Shown here piece after piece: positions 19,151 through 27,634 of a DNA stretch of 64,000 bases. The stretch comes from Nostoc sp. MS1 (GTDB lineage Bacteria > Cyanobacteriota > Cyanobacteriia > Cyanobacteriales > Nostocaceae), in assembly GCF_019976755.1 (NCBI RefSeq), contig NZ_AP023441.1:5391501-5455500 (forward strand). The letters are read 5' to 3'. The position numbers were made by a program, and so were the translations under genes. Position 1 is the first letter of the stretch. Every line of letters begins with the position of its first letter. The notes beneath the pieces are model-generated. The model worked only from the letters and a program-made list of their open reading frames with translations. It had not been told where the DNA came from and did not search any database.

Positions 19151-19930
19151 TTATTTCTTTTGATGTCTTGGATATTTCTTAGACAAAGCACTTAACCCAA
19201 GAGCTACCATAGTCCCAATAATAGTACTGGGTTCGGGTACGGGTTGACTAATTGGATTACTCTCTAAAGACACATTCCTAACAGAAAGAGCAGATGAAAC
19301 AGTGTAATCATCTAAATCGACTACACCAAATGCTATAGTATATGTCCCAGCATTGTTAAAAGTGTATTTGAAAGTTTCAATTCCACTTTCTTTATCAAAC
19401 GCTACAGAAAAATTAGGATTAGATTGTGTTGCATCATTAATATCTGCTAGCTTCTTAATTTGGTCGTTCACCAATAAAAAACTATAATCATTCAATGACC
19501 CACGAAAACTTCCGCTCACCAAAGAAGAATTTTCGTTAGTTAAAAAATTCCTTTGAAAATTTAAAGAGTCCCCAGCGTTGACATTCAACGTCCGCTTAAT
19601 AGCAGAGCCTTCATAAGCAACACCATTAATATCTAGCGCATCTGCATTCAATCCTAGAAATTCAGTTAAGTTGGGACTAACGAAACCTACCTCACCCGCA
19701 GGCTGACCAGAAAAATTAAAATCTCCACTGCTTGCGCCTAACTGAATATCATCATCTAGATTAGCGTCAGTGGACAAAAGTGCTTCTTTGGAGTTTGAGA
19801 AGTATACATCCCCAAAACTAGACCAAGGAGAAGGGTTAGTATTAAAATCTAAATCGGCTGCTTTTACTGGGTTAGAAATTAGTAAACTGCCCCAAGCTAT
19901 AAGACCAAAAAGTTTTAGTGTATTTCTCAT
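19151..19930 (-). CDS. PEP-CTERM sorting-signal protein
   Basis: A 259-residue exported protein. The N-terminus (MRNTLKLFGLIAWGSLLISNPVKAA) is a clear signal peptide. The C-terminus has the tripartite PEP-CTERM signal: VPEPST, a hydrophobic stretch (about residues 235-247), then a basic end (KKYPRHQKK). In families of this kind the tail is recognised by an exosortase and the protein is processed at the cell envelope. The central part is a beta-rich region with no motif that I recognise. It is a monocistronic gene convergent with the candidate immunity gene; no exosortase gene lies in the window. Confidence 0.85.
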   Translation of the reverse strand: MRNTLKLFGLIAWGSLLISNPVKAADLDFNTNPSPWSSFGDVYFSNSKEALLSTDANLDDDIQLGASSGDFNFSGQPAGEVGFVSPNLTEFLGLNADALDINGVAYEGSAIKRTLNVNAGDSLNFQRNFLTNENSSLVSGSFRGSLNDYSFLLVNDQIKKLADINDATQSNPNFSVAFDKESGIETFKYTFNNAGTYTIAFGVVDLDDYTVSSALSVRNVSLESNPISQPVPEPSTIIGTMVALGLSALSKKYPRHQKK

Positions 19931-20122
19931 ATTTTTCTTTGATTATAGAAATATATTAAGCTTTCGTGTTTATTGTTATTGTCTCAACAGTAGTAATTTT
20001 TAAATTTATTGATAAATACAAAATATCATAGTAAATGTATTAATTATTTTAAAGTTTAAATGAAGAAGACTTTAAATATTCTTAATATATCCAACCCTTT
20101 AAATAGATAAGCTGTTGTGCAG

Positions 20123-20358
20123 CTAAATCGAATAAACAGCATTACCTTTATTTTTAACTTTGCGTTCCCATTTAATAATAAGACCTCCTTCGTTTAGCAA
20201 TTTAGTTAATAGTTCTTCTAACTGTTATACCGACTCAAATAATCTGTGAGCTATATATTCTTTGGCTGAATGCCATACCAGTTCAATTAAATTGAAATCT
20301 GGACTATAAGGTCGTAAAAACTCCAAAATAATATTTGGCATTTCCGCCCCAATACGAA
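20123..20358 (-). pseudogene. IS630-type transposase 3' remnant with in-frame stop
   Basis: The reading frame carries LRPYSPDFNLIELVWHSAKE, the C-terminal block of IS630/DDE_3 transposases around the last catalytic Glu. It is broken by a TAA at 20225-20227, after which the same frame continues to a TAG at 20123-20125 with a lysine-rich tail (WERKVKNKGNAV). The upstream two thirds of the transposase are absent; the fragment is joined to a piece of a different transposase near 20358. Confidence 0.7.
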
Positions 20359-20878
20359 CTAAAATATCACGAATAATTGGTATCCATTCATGAAAAGTGT
20401 CGTTAGCTTCCGTCTTAGAAATACCAAATAACATTCCTAATACTTGAAATGTTGGCATCTGTCGTAAGTAAAATAAGCATAAACATACTTGCTCACTTAT
20501 TAATAATGGCTCTCCCAGACTTGGGTTGATAAATTAACACTAAAAAATGGTTCAAACTGTTGATATAACAAGGTTTCGCTAAAATAAAATCAAGGATTTA
20601 ATAAAAATTTACTTTATTACTCTTGAATCCTAGACTATGTAAGGATTTAACCTGATATTAAGTATTAATTTGTTGTAGCTAGTCTAGGAGAGCATTAATA
20701 ATTTTTCTGGGCGACCCCCACCAGCCGCATTAATTCTGATTTTTTGGCTTGACTGTTTGGCTTTAATTTCGTTGTGGCGATTTATAGCACAATTTAATAG
20801 CGATTGTAATTGTTCGTAACTAATCACTAAAATTTGTTTTGTGCGTCGTGGATATTTTTGGATATAATCAAAAACCAT
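20359..20878 (-). pseudogene. IS5/DDE_4-type transposase 5' remnant, split by a MITE
   Basis: Two pieces on the minus strand encode the N-terminus of one transposase: MVFDYIQKYPRRTKQIL...GGGRPEKLL (20703-20878), then ISEQVCLCLFYLRQMPTFQ...FHEWIPIIRDIL (about 20359-20498). The two are separated by a 186-bp insertion. Deleting the insertion and one copy of its 9-bp target duplication gives a continuous frame through ...RPEKLL-ISEQV.... The catalytic domain is missing because the sequence switches to an IS630-type fragment near 20358. The remnant cannot encode an active enzyme. Confidence 0.75.
20508..20693. mobile_element. MITE-like insertion, 186 bp, 9-bp target duplication
   Basis: The non-coding segment is bounded by imperfect terminal inverted repeats, GCTCTCCCAGACTTG at 20509-20523 and the complement of GCTCTCCTAGACTAG at 20679-20693 (two mismatches in 15). 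It is flanked by a perfect direct repeat ATTAATAAT at 20499-20507 and 20694-20702. It has no coding capacity. The host frame is an already recognisable transposase, which gives independent proof that the segment was inserted. Confidence 0.82.
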
Positions 20879-20917
20879 AACTAATTTTGAAAAATGGTAA
20901 ATGCTCAATTTAACGTT

Positions 20918-21046
20918 TTACCATTTTTCTTTCCCTAAGTTAATATTTCGGACAAGTCTAATAGAAACCAAAGCTGGAGTAAACCCTGCTAAACCTACTA
21001 CTAAATAGATAATACAGATGGTCAAAGCGCAGTAACGCTCTACCAT
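20918..21046 (-). pseudogene. DUF4383 membrane protein, truncated 5' fragment
   Basis: The fragment starts MVERYCALTICIIYLVVGLAGFTPALVSI, which resembles the first transmembrane segment of DUF4383 proteins of cyanobacteria (usually about 140 residues). After that the frame runs into sequence unlike the family and stops, beside the transposase remnants. I chose the ATG at 21046, preceded by AGGAAAT, over an upstream in-frame ATG. The gene was probably cut by the mobile elements to its 3' side. Confidence 0.6.
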
Positions 21047-21238
21047 ATTTCCTGTTTTGATATTGTCCCTATTTATTTTCAGCCTCATCAATGAAAACTT
21101 TCTGCCCACTATTTATTTACTGATTTAGATAAAAGAATCTCATAATTAAAAATCAGTTGAATAGTGAGAGATAACCCTGGCAATTCAACTGATTTTTTGT
21201 ATGTTTTACTCTATCAAAAGGTAGGAGGAGAGAAAGTC

Positions 21239-21787
21239 TTAAGGGACATTATAAATATCCCAATATTCAATGCCATCTTCACATAAAATTGCTTCTGCCC
21301 GATGAATTTCTTCTTCTGAGCCATCGACTATCAATAGGTAATTGCTTTGCTGTAGGCGATCGCTATATACTCTAGCTCGTTCTTCTGGTATACCTAATTT
21401 ACCCATTGCATTGACTAGATTCTGTGTAGCGGCTGCACTCACAGCCACACCACCAATACTAGATACCAAAGCTACGCCCACAGAACCAGCTGCCAATACA
21501 GTACCTAAACCTGGAAGTGCTAGGCTGGTCAAACCAATCAATAATGTACCCCAACTAGTAGCAGATAAAGTATCACCGATCGCACCTGTTGTATCTGCGT
21601 TTTCCTTACCGATGCGATCGCTTGTTTGTACTTGTTGTTTTAAATTTTCAGTTCTTTCCGCATCCTTAGCAATCACTGAGATTTTTTATGTAGGAAAATT
21701 CGCAGCTTTTAAGTCACTAATTGCTTGCTCAATCGCTTGAGCTTTGGCAAATACACCTATACCATGTTTTAAAATTGCGGTTTCCAT
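21239..21787 (-). pseudogene. GSP17M-like general stress protein, interrupted by an in-frame TAA
   Basis: From the ATG at 21787 the frame encodes METAILKHGIGVFAKAQAIEQ...LKAANFPT, then TAA (21686-21688), then in the same frame KISVIAKDAERTENL... to 21239. The first part matches the general stress protein 17M/YflT-like domain that begins such cyanobacterial proteins, and ISVIAKDAE is its expected continuation. The rest has a Gly/Ala-rich membrane-like stretch (about 35 residues) and a conserved-looking C-terminus (SNYLLIVDGSEEE). A GTG at 21676 could restart translation, but would omit the first strand of the domain. Either a recent nonsense mutation or a sequencing error explains it. Confidence 0.72.
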
Positions 21788-21996
21788 AATTTATACTTTC
21801 CCAGTAACAACTAAATTCAAATAAATTACTTGAAAATACTCAAATTTGAGCAATAATTTATCAAGATAATTACAGCAATTTAATCTAATTTTAGTCGTCT
21901 AGCTAAAGATATTTTTTTACTAATACCACACCGTATTTATTTATAACTTTAGGTATATGGAAAGGACACAGAACACCGCAAAAACATTTATATAAA

Positions 21997-22049
21997 CTCT
22001 GTGCCTCTGTGGTCAAAAAATAATTGATTCAACCGCAGAGAACACAGAG
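21997..22049. repeat. Dispersed inverted repeat downstream of glycosyltransferase
   Basis: CTCTGTGCCTCTGTGGTC at 21997-22014 pairs imperfectly with AACCGCAGAGAACACAG at 22031-22049. It lies just after the stop of the minus-strand glycosyltransferase and may end its transcript. The motif resembles Nostoc dispersed repeats. Confidence 0.55.
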
Positions 22050-22062
22050 AACAAACTATTAA

Positions 22063-23148
22063 CTATCTACTACTCAGACTCAAACCAGCTTTGCTGCGGT
22101 AATGTCCGTTTTTAGCAAAGCGCTGTTGCAGAATTTGCCGATAAACTTCTTCGTAGCCATCAGTCATAGCTTCCTTGCTAAAACGATGCTGCACATACTC
22201 GCGGCAAGCATAACGGTCTAAATCTGGTACATTAGCGATCGCATTCACGCACTCTTCTACATTAGTACACAAGAAGCCCGTTTTCCCGTGGGCGATAACT
22301 TCTGTAGTCGATCCCAACTTCATGGCAATTACTGGTGTACCTGATGCCATTGACTCTATCATGACTAACCCAAATGGTTCTCTCCAAGTGATGGGGAATA
22401 AAGTGGCAACAGCGCCACCCATCAGGACATTTTTTTGTTGATGGTTTGCTTCACCTAAATACTCAACTTGCTTTCCATCAATATGAGGTTCAACTTCTTT
22501 GGCAAAATATTCTTTGTCAACAAGGTCTATCTTACCTGCCATTTTCAAGCGCCAGCCGGCTTTTTTCGCAATTTCTATAGCTAGGTGTGGGCCTTTTTCT
22601 GCTGACATTCTCCCCAAAAATGCTAAATATGGCGGTTCATCTGGTTGGGGATAAAACTTATAGCTACTAACATCAATGCCGTTGTAAACTGTGCTGATAT
22701 AATTCATCCCTAATCTAGCTTCCCGTTGTGCATCGGAAATACTCACATAAGGCTGAGATTTGGCATATTGAAACATTTTTTCGTTATCAGGAGTAAAAAT
22801 ACCATGTAAGGTATGAATTGTGGGAATTTTTACTAGCTTTGCATAGGGTAATGAAGCACAACCCATATGTGAATGAATAATATCAAACTCGTCTGCGCGT
22901 TCATATACTGCACTCACTTGCAGCATTTCATAAATGTTGTATTCCTTCACACTGGAATCAAGTCTTAGCGCACGGGGATGTACTGACACTAACTTTGCTA
23001 AACTGATAGAGTCACCTGTAGCAAACAATGTCACTTCATGTCCGCGTCGGACTAACTCATCTGTTAATAACCCCACCACTAACTCTATACCGCCATAAGC
23101 TGGCGGGGGTACTCTTTCCCATAATGGAGCTACTTGAGCAATTCTCAT
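22063..23148 (-). CDS. Glycosyltransferase family 4
   Basis: A 361-residue GT-B glycosyltransferase. The N-terminal domain opens with MRIAQVAPLWERVPPPAYGG, where the Gly-rich PPAYGG loop belongs to the acceptor side. The C-terminal domain has FLGRMSAEKGPHLAIE and the E-x7-E nucleotide-sugar motif EPFGLVMIESMASGTPVIA. It is cytosolic, with no membrane segment. The start at 23148 is supported by AGGAGG six bases upstream; an in-frame GTG lies one codon earlier. It stands alone between a degraded region and a kinase gene, so the sugar and acceptor cannot be inferred. Related cyanobacterial enzymes act in exopolysaccharide or glycolipid synthesis. Confidence 0.9.
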   Translation of the reverse strand: MRIAQVAPLWERVPPPAYGGIELVVGLLTDELVRRGHEVTLFATGDSISLAKLVSVHPRALRLDSSVKEYNIYEMLQVSAVYERADEFDIIHSHMGCASLPYAKLVKIPTIHTLHGIFTPDNEKMFQYAKSQPYVSISDAQREARLGMNYISTVYNGIDVSSYKFYPQPDEPPYLAFLGRMSAEKGPHLAIEIAKKAGWRLKMAGKIDLVDKEYFAKEVEPHIDGKQVEYLGEANHQQKNVLMGGAVATLFPITWREPFGLVMIESMASGTPVIAMKLGSTTEVIAHGKTGFLCTNVEECVNAIANVPDLDRYACREYVQHRFSKEAMTDGYEEVYRQILQQRFAKNGHYRSKAGLSLSSR

Positions 23149-23515
23149 CACAAACCTCCTACAAACTAAGTTTTGAATTAGATGTGTTTGTTTTTGGTTT
23201 CAATAGTGCTTCTAAACTCTTATATCTGCACAAGAAACTAGTTTTTAACACCAATTTTTAAATTAATTACATTAGAATTTTAGGCTTTATTTTCGTGATT
23301 ACCTGTCTACCTTAGTAGGGAACTTTCCTATTCCTAAGAGAGAAATTTATTTTATAATTCATATTTTATGTACATTTAATAAGCAGCTAAGATGCTTTTA
23401 TTACTTTGAAGGGGAAGGCTTTTAAGTGTGGCGTTTTTTTAGTTAAGGAAAATAAAGTATAAATTCCGCTCAAATATAGAAATAAAGTAAGTAAATTCAG
23501 TAACTAAATTAAATC
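23149..23515. other. Intergenic, no gene seen
   Basis: This AT-rich gap lies between the glycosyltransferase start and the histidine kinase stop, both on the minus strand. I see no ORF with family features and no clear hairpin. It presumably holds the promoter of the glycosyltransferase. Confidence 0.4.
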
Positions 23516-26500
23516 TTATATTTGAAAACAAATTCTAAATTCTGCCCCTTGTTGAGAGTTAATAGCTATACTACCTCTTAACTGCTGCACTAAACCCCGA
23601 ACTAAATTAATACCCAATTTTTTAGACTTATTACTATTAAAATTCTCAGGTAATCCAATTCCATTATCTTGGATGAGTAATATTAATTCCTGCCCATCTT
23701 GATATAACTTAACCCAAATTTCCCCATCATTTTTATCAGGGAAGGCATATTTTAAAGCATTAGAAACTAATTCATTAATAATTAGTCCACAAGGTATAGC
23801 CATTTCAATATCTAAGCTTACCTGCTCAATTTGCGTAGTAATCTTAATTTGCTGAGACTGAACGTTATAGGAATCAAGTAAATGATTGATTAACTGTGCA
23901 ATGTATTGCGGAAAATCAATATTGGCTAGGTTTTCGGAAGAATATAGGGTTTCATGTATTAGGGCAATAGAGGCGATGCGGTTATGACTATCACGTAAAA
24001 TTTCATGAGCTTGGGTATCTTGAGTACGTCGAGACTGCATTTGTAACAAACTACTGACAATGGCTAAGTTGTTTTTGACGCGATGGTGAATTTCTTTAAG
24101 CAATACTTCTTTTTCTCGCAGAGATGCTTCGATATGTTCCTTTGCTCGTTTGCTTTCGGTAATGTCTTCGACAATGTAAGAAAATCTGGGATAACCGTTA
24201 CCACTGACCGCAATTAGGCATACACTCGCTGAAAGCCATTTTGAATAATTCTCAGTTTCATGGAAATATTCAAACCGAAGTGGAGCCTGAGTTTGTTGAG
24301 CTTGACGATAATAACTCACCCATTGTTGAATAACGCTTTGGGGCATACCTAAATCGCTGACAAAGCAATTCTGCATTGCTTCTGGAGTTGTGCCGAAAAA
24401 CTGCGCGGCTGCGCGGTTATCCGAAATATGCAGGATATTGTTTTCATGTAGCTCCACAATACCCATTAACATGACGCTGCTGTCGAAGAAACTACGCAAA
24501 ATTGACTCACTATGTTGTAAATCAGTATTGATTTGCGTTAACTGAGCAGTACGTTGGGCAACGCGAATTTCTAACTCTTCCTTGGCTTGTTTTAATTCTT
24601 CCTCAGCTTGTTTGCGTTGAGTGATATTTTGGAAAACTATAGCAAGTTTTCGACTTGATTCATCTCCAATCCTGAGCGCATAAACGTCGAACCAACGCTT
24701 CATCACCAGGGAATATTGCTCAAAACGAATGGGTTCGCCTGTCAGAGCCACTCTGCCGAAAATTTCAAACCAACAAGCTTCTAAATTAGGTACTAGCTGA
24801 CGCATAGTTTTACCCACTACGTCTTGGAGTCCCGTTTGTCTGTCAAACTGCGGATTAACTTCTAATAAGCGGTAATCTAATACTGTCTGATTTTCATCAA
24901 ACAGCATTTCCAAAATGCAAAAGGCTTCATCAATAGAATTAAATAAAGTCCGGTAGCGTTCTTCAGATTGTCGTAAGGCTTCTTGGGCTTGTTTGCGTTC
25001 GGTAATTTCTTCGCAAACTACACTGATACCAATAACACAATCGCCATCTTTTAAGGGCAGAAAACTTTCCAACCAAGTTCTGCGTACACCAGGTTGAGCG
25101 GGAGTTTCCCCGCTAATTTCTACGTTAAGAAATGGTTCGCCTGTCTCTAGAATGGGGCGTAGTAGTTGTTCGGCTGTGTCTGCCAAATCTGGTATAATTT
25201 CCCGTAATGTACGTCCAATATGCTCTTCAACACATACACCATTAATTTGAGCAAGGCGCTGATTAATCCTGACAAAGCGCAAATTGGTATCTAAAACGCT
25301 TAAACCTATCGGTGCTGATTGGTAGATGGTTTCAATTTCCGCTAATTGGCGCTGAAGTTGGATTTGATTTTCTTGCAGAGCTGCTTCTGCTTGTTTCTGC
25401 TTGGTAATATCTATACAAATACCAATCCATTCGCTAATTGTGTCGTCAGCATCTAGAATTGGTACACCCCTAACAGAAAAATCGCGGTAATTGCCATCTT
25501 TCATCCGCAACCGATATTCAGTTTCGTACAAGGTGCGATTTTGATAAGCAGCCTGCCAAGTAGCAGCAACGCGATCGCGCTCATCAGGGTGAACACATTT
25601 CAACCAACCGCAACCTAAATGCTCTATTGCTGTTTGTCCAGTTATTTCTTCCCAATTGTCCGGGGCAATTATCGCCATGCCATCGCCATCGGTGCGCCAG
25701 ACAATCTGAGATGTAGCATGGACTAATGAACGATATCGCTGTTCGCTTTGTCGCAAAGCAACTTCAATTTGTTTGCGTTCTGTTAATTCAGTTTGTAACT
25801 GTTCAAATATAATCGATTGTTGAATCGCAATACTAACTTTATTAGCCAACTGTTGCAACAGGGCAATTTCTGAGGATTGCCACTCACGCGACTCTGCGCA
25901 ATGATGGGCAATTAGTAGCCCCCACAATTGTTCCTTGTTAGCAATAGGAACAACGAGATTAGCTCTAACTTGTAAGTTTTTGAGCATTTCTAAATGACAA
26001 GGACTAATTGCAGCTCGATTAATATCAGCTTTTGCTATCACCAAGCCCTCTTGCAAGAGTTTGCGATACTTTTGGCTAAAGCAAGTATCGTAAATATTCT
26101 CAGCTAAGACAGATTTCCAGCCAGCAGCTACAGATTCAACAACCGCAGTTCCTCCATTATTAGGAAAAAACTGAAAGATGATGACGCGATCGCACCCCAA
26201 AAACTGCCGCACTTCATCGACTGTAGTTTGTAAAGTCTCTTGTAAATTGAGCGATCGCCTGATTCGCTGCGTAATATCCATTACTAAGCGTTGTTGCTCA
26301 AATTGCTGTTGTAGTAATATTTGCGATCGCTTACGCTCATCAATAGCCATGACAGTTCCCGTCATCCTGACTGGTTGACCAGTTTCGTCATAAAATGCTT
26401 GTCCCAGTCCTTCCATCCAATGAATGCTACCGTCTAACCAAATAATCCGAAATTCACACCGATAGTTACTATGAGTTTGTATTGCCTTTTGTAGTGTTTC

Positions 26501-27088
26501 TTTAAGTAAAGAGCGGTCTTCAGGATGCAGATGAGCATCAAAAGTCTCATACCTACCATCGAAGCTACCAACAGCCAAGCCAAATAATTTTTCGTGTTCT
26601 GGCGACCACTTAATTTCTCCTGTGAGCAAATTCCAATCCCACATCCCCATCTGTGCAGCAGACAAAGCCATTCGCAATTGCTCGGCATTTTCTTGAGCTA
26701 ATTTTTGGCTAAGTTGTTGAATTTTCTGGTTACTTTTGCGGAAATTCCTGACTAAGAGATTAATTATCAATCCAACTAATAGGAAAATACTTAGATGAAA
26801 TATATCTTTTGGTTGGTAAAGCCAAAATTGATATCGAGGTTCAACAAATGTATAGTTGATTGCGAGTACTGAAAGAATAACTGTGACTAACCCTGACCAC
26901 CCGCCCCCATACCAAGTACTAGCGATAATTGCTATATAAAAAATACTAACAATTGCTTCTGATACCAGTGCTTCTAGGCAAAGTGTTAGCAGTAGGGCAA
27001 TTATAGTAAAACTAACGGCAGTAAAGAAGGGCAATAAGAGCAAGTAAAGTTTCATTATTCTTTCATACCCCTGGTTCATCGCTGACAT
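23516..27088 (-). CDS. Membrane-anchored multi-PAS/GAF sensor histidine kinase (HisKA_2 type)
   Basis: About 1190 residues. Order: hydrophobic N-terminus with several membrane segments resembling the DUF4118 region of KdpD (first ~120 residues), coiled segment, PAS/PAC, GAF (nt 25820-26270), then four further PAS/PAC units linked by ITKQKQAE-, ITERKQAQ- and ITQRKQAE-type motifs, HisKA_2 with KEIHHRVKNN (phospho-His) and a HATPase_c domain (NELVSNALKYAF, DNGIGLPENF). The GAF has DTCF (Cys codon 26081-26083) and, 28 residues later, PCH (Cys codon 25997-25999) before the ANLVVPI...LWGLLIAHHC block, the layout of DXCF cyanobacteriochromes. Start is uncertain: ATGs at 27088, 27079 and 27055 are all before the first membrane segment; a TTG at 27118 is less likely. 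No response regulator is adjacent. Confidence 0.92.
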   Translation of the reverse strand: MSAMNQGYERIMKLYLLLLPFFTAVSFTIIALLLTLCLEALVSEAIVSIFYIAIIASTWYGGGWSGLVTVILSVLAINYTFVEPRYQFWLYQPKDIFHLSIFLLVGLIINLLVRNFRKSNQKIQQLSQKLAQENAEQLRMALSAAQMGMWDWNLLTGEIKWSPEHEKLFGLAVGSFDGRYETFDAHLHPEDRSLLKETLQKAIQTHSNYRCEFRIIWLDGSIHWMEGLGQAFYDETGQPVRMTGTVMAIDERKRSQILLQQQFEQQRLVMDITQRIRRSLNLQETLQTTVDEVRQFLGCDRVIIFQFFPNNGGTAVVESVAAGWKSVLAENIYDTCFSQKYRKLLQEGLVIAKADINRAAISPCHLEMLKNLQVRANLVVPIANKEQLWGLLIAHHCAESREWQSSEIALLQQLANKVSIAIQQSIIFEQLQTELTERKQIEVALRQSEQRYRSLVHATSQIVWRTDGDGMAIIAPDNWEEITGQTAIEHLGCGWLKCVHPDERDRVAATWQAAYQNRTLYETEYRLRMKDGNYRDFSVRGVPILDADDTISEWIGICIDITKQKQAEAALQENQIQLQRQLAEIETIYQSAPIGLSVLDTNLRFVRINQRLAQINGVCVEEHIGRTLREIIPDLADTAEQLLRPILETGEPFLNVEISGETPAQPGVRRTWLESFLPLKDGDCVIGISVVCEEITERKQAQEALRQSEERYRTLFNSIDEAFCILEMLFDENQTVLDYRLLEVNPQFDRQTGLQDVVGKTMRQLVPNLEACWFEIFGRVALTGEPIRFEQYSLVMKRWFDVYALRIGDESSRKLAIVFQNITQRKQAEEELKQAKEELEIRVAQRTAQLTQINTDLQHSESILRSFFDSSVMLMGIVELHENNILHISDNRAAAQFFGTTPEAMQNCFVSDLGMPQSVIQQWVSYYRQAQQTQAPLRFEYFHETENYSKWLSASVCLIAVSGNGYPRFSYIVEDITESKRAKEHIEASLREKEVLLKEIHHRVKNNLAIVSSLLQMQSRRTQDTQAHEILRDSHNRIASIALIHETLYSSENLANIDFPQYIAQLINHLLDSYNVQSQQIKITTQIEQVSLDIEMAIPCGLIINELVSNALKYAFPDKNDGEIWVKLYQDGQELILLIQDNGIGLPENFNSNKSKKLGINLVRGLVQQLRGSIAINSQQGAEFRICFQI

Positions 27089-27634
27089 TAGGTTTAGTTT
27101 ACGATTTTTTATACACAAAATTTTTGTATCTTAACTTAATATTTAAATGTACTTTCTTCAGCCAAAGGCAATATTTGCTATATGGGTAATCAGCAATCAC
27201 AGAAATATTCTTTAATTCCATTCTTTTAAATATCAAATAGTAAGCACAAAGATTTTAAAGCATTTAAAAAATGATGGTAATCTTACTGTCAATTTTATGA
27301 AATAACTGTAACAGTTGTTTTATGTAAAGTATTGAGAAAATATAATTATGTAATAATATTTTGTAGTTAGTAAGTAGGTGGACACAATTATTTATAAGAC
27401 GCATTTCGACTACGCTCAATGCTAGTTAACCTTATTAGAAGAGGGTTGAGTTTCGACTACGCGGTAATCGAGCGTAGTCGAGATTCAACTCCCGTGCAGT
27501 CGAAACCCGGCGCTATCAAGTTAAGTTTAATTTAGTCCTTCTACTTATTAAGTATTGCAAAGTTAGCGACAATATTGACGTTTGTTATCTTGTCGAATAT
27601 ATTTTAGACTTGACAATACTTTAATTATCAAAAC
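27089..27634. other. Intergenic between divergent kinase and permease genes
   Basis: There is no gene here. It should carry promoters in both directions. It contains a dispersed hairpin repeat at 27445-27489 (separately listed) and a related half-copy, TTCGACTACGCTCAATGC, near 27405. Confidence 0.5.
27445..27489. repeat. Hairpin of the TTCGACTACGC dispersed repeat family
   Basis: GTTGAGTTTCGACTACGC (27445-27462) pairs with GCGTAGTCGAGATTCAAC (27472-27489) with two mismatches and a 9-nt loop. The same TTCGACTACG core appears again near 27405 and near 27499 (GTCGAAAC), so several copies cluster in this gap. Confidence 0.65.

Noticed and set aside
21676..21740. GTG at 21676 as true start of the stress-protein gene
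   Set aside because: It would omit the first part of the domain that is visible in frame upstream of the TAA.
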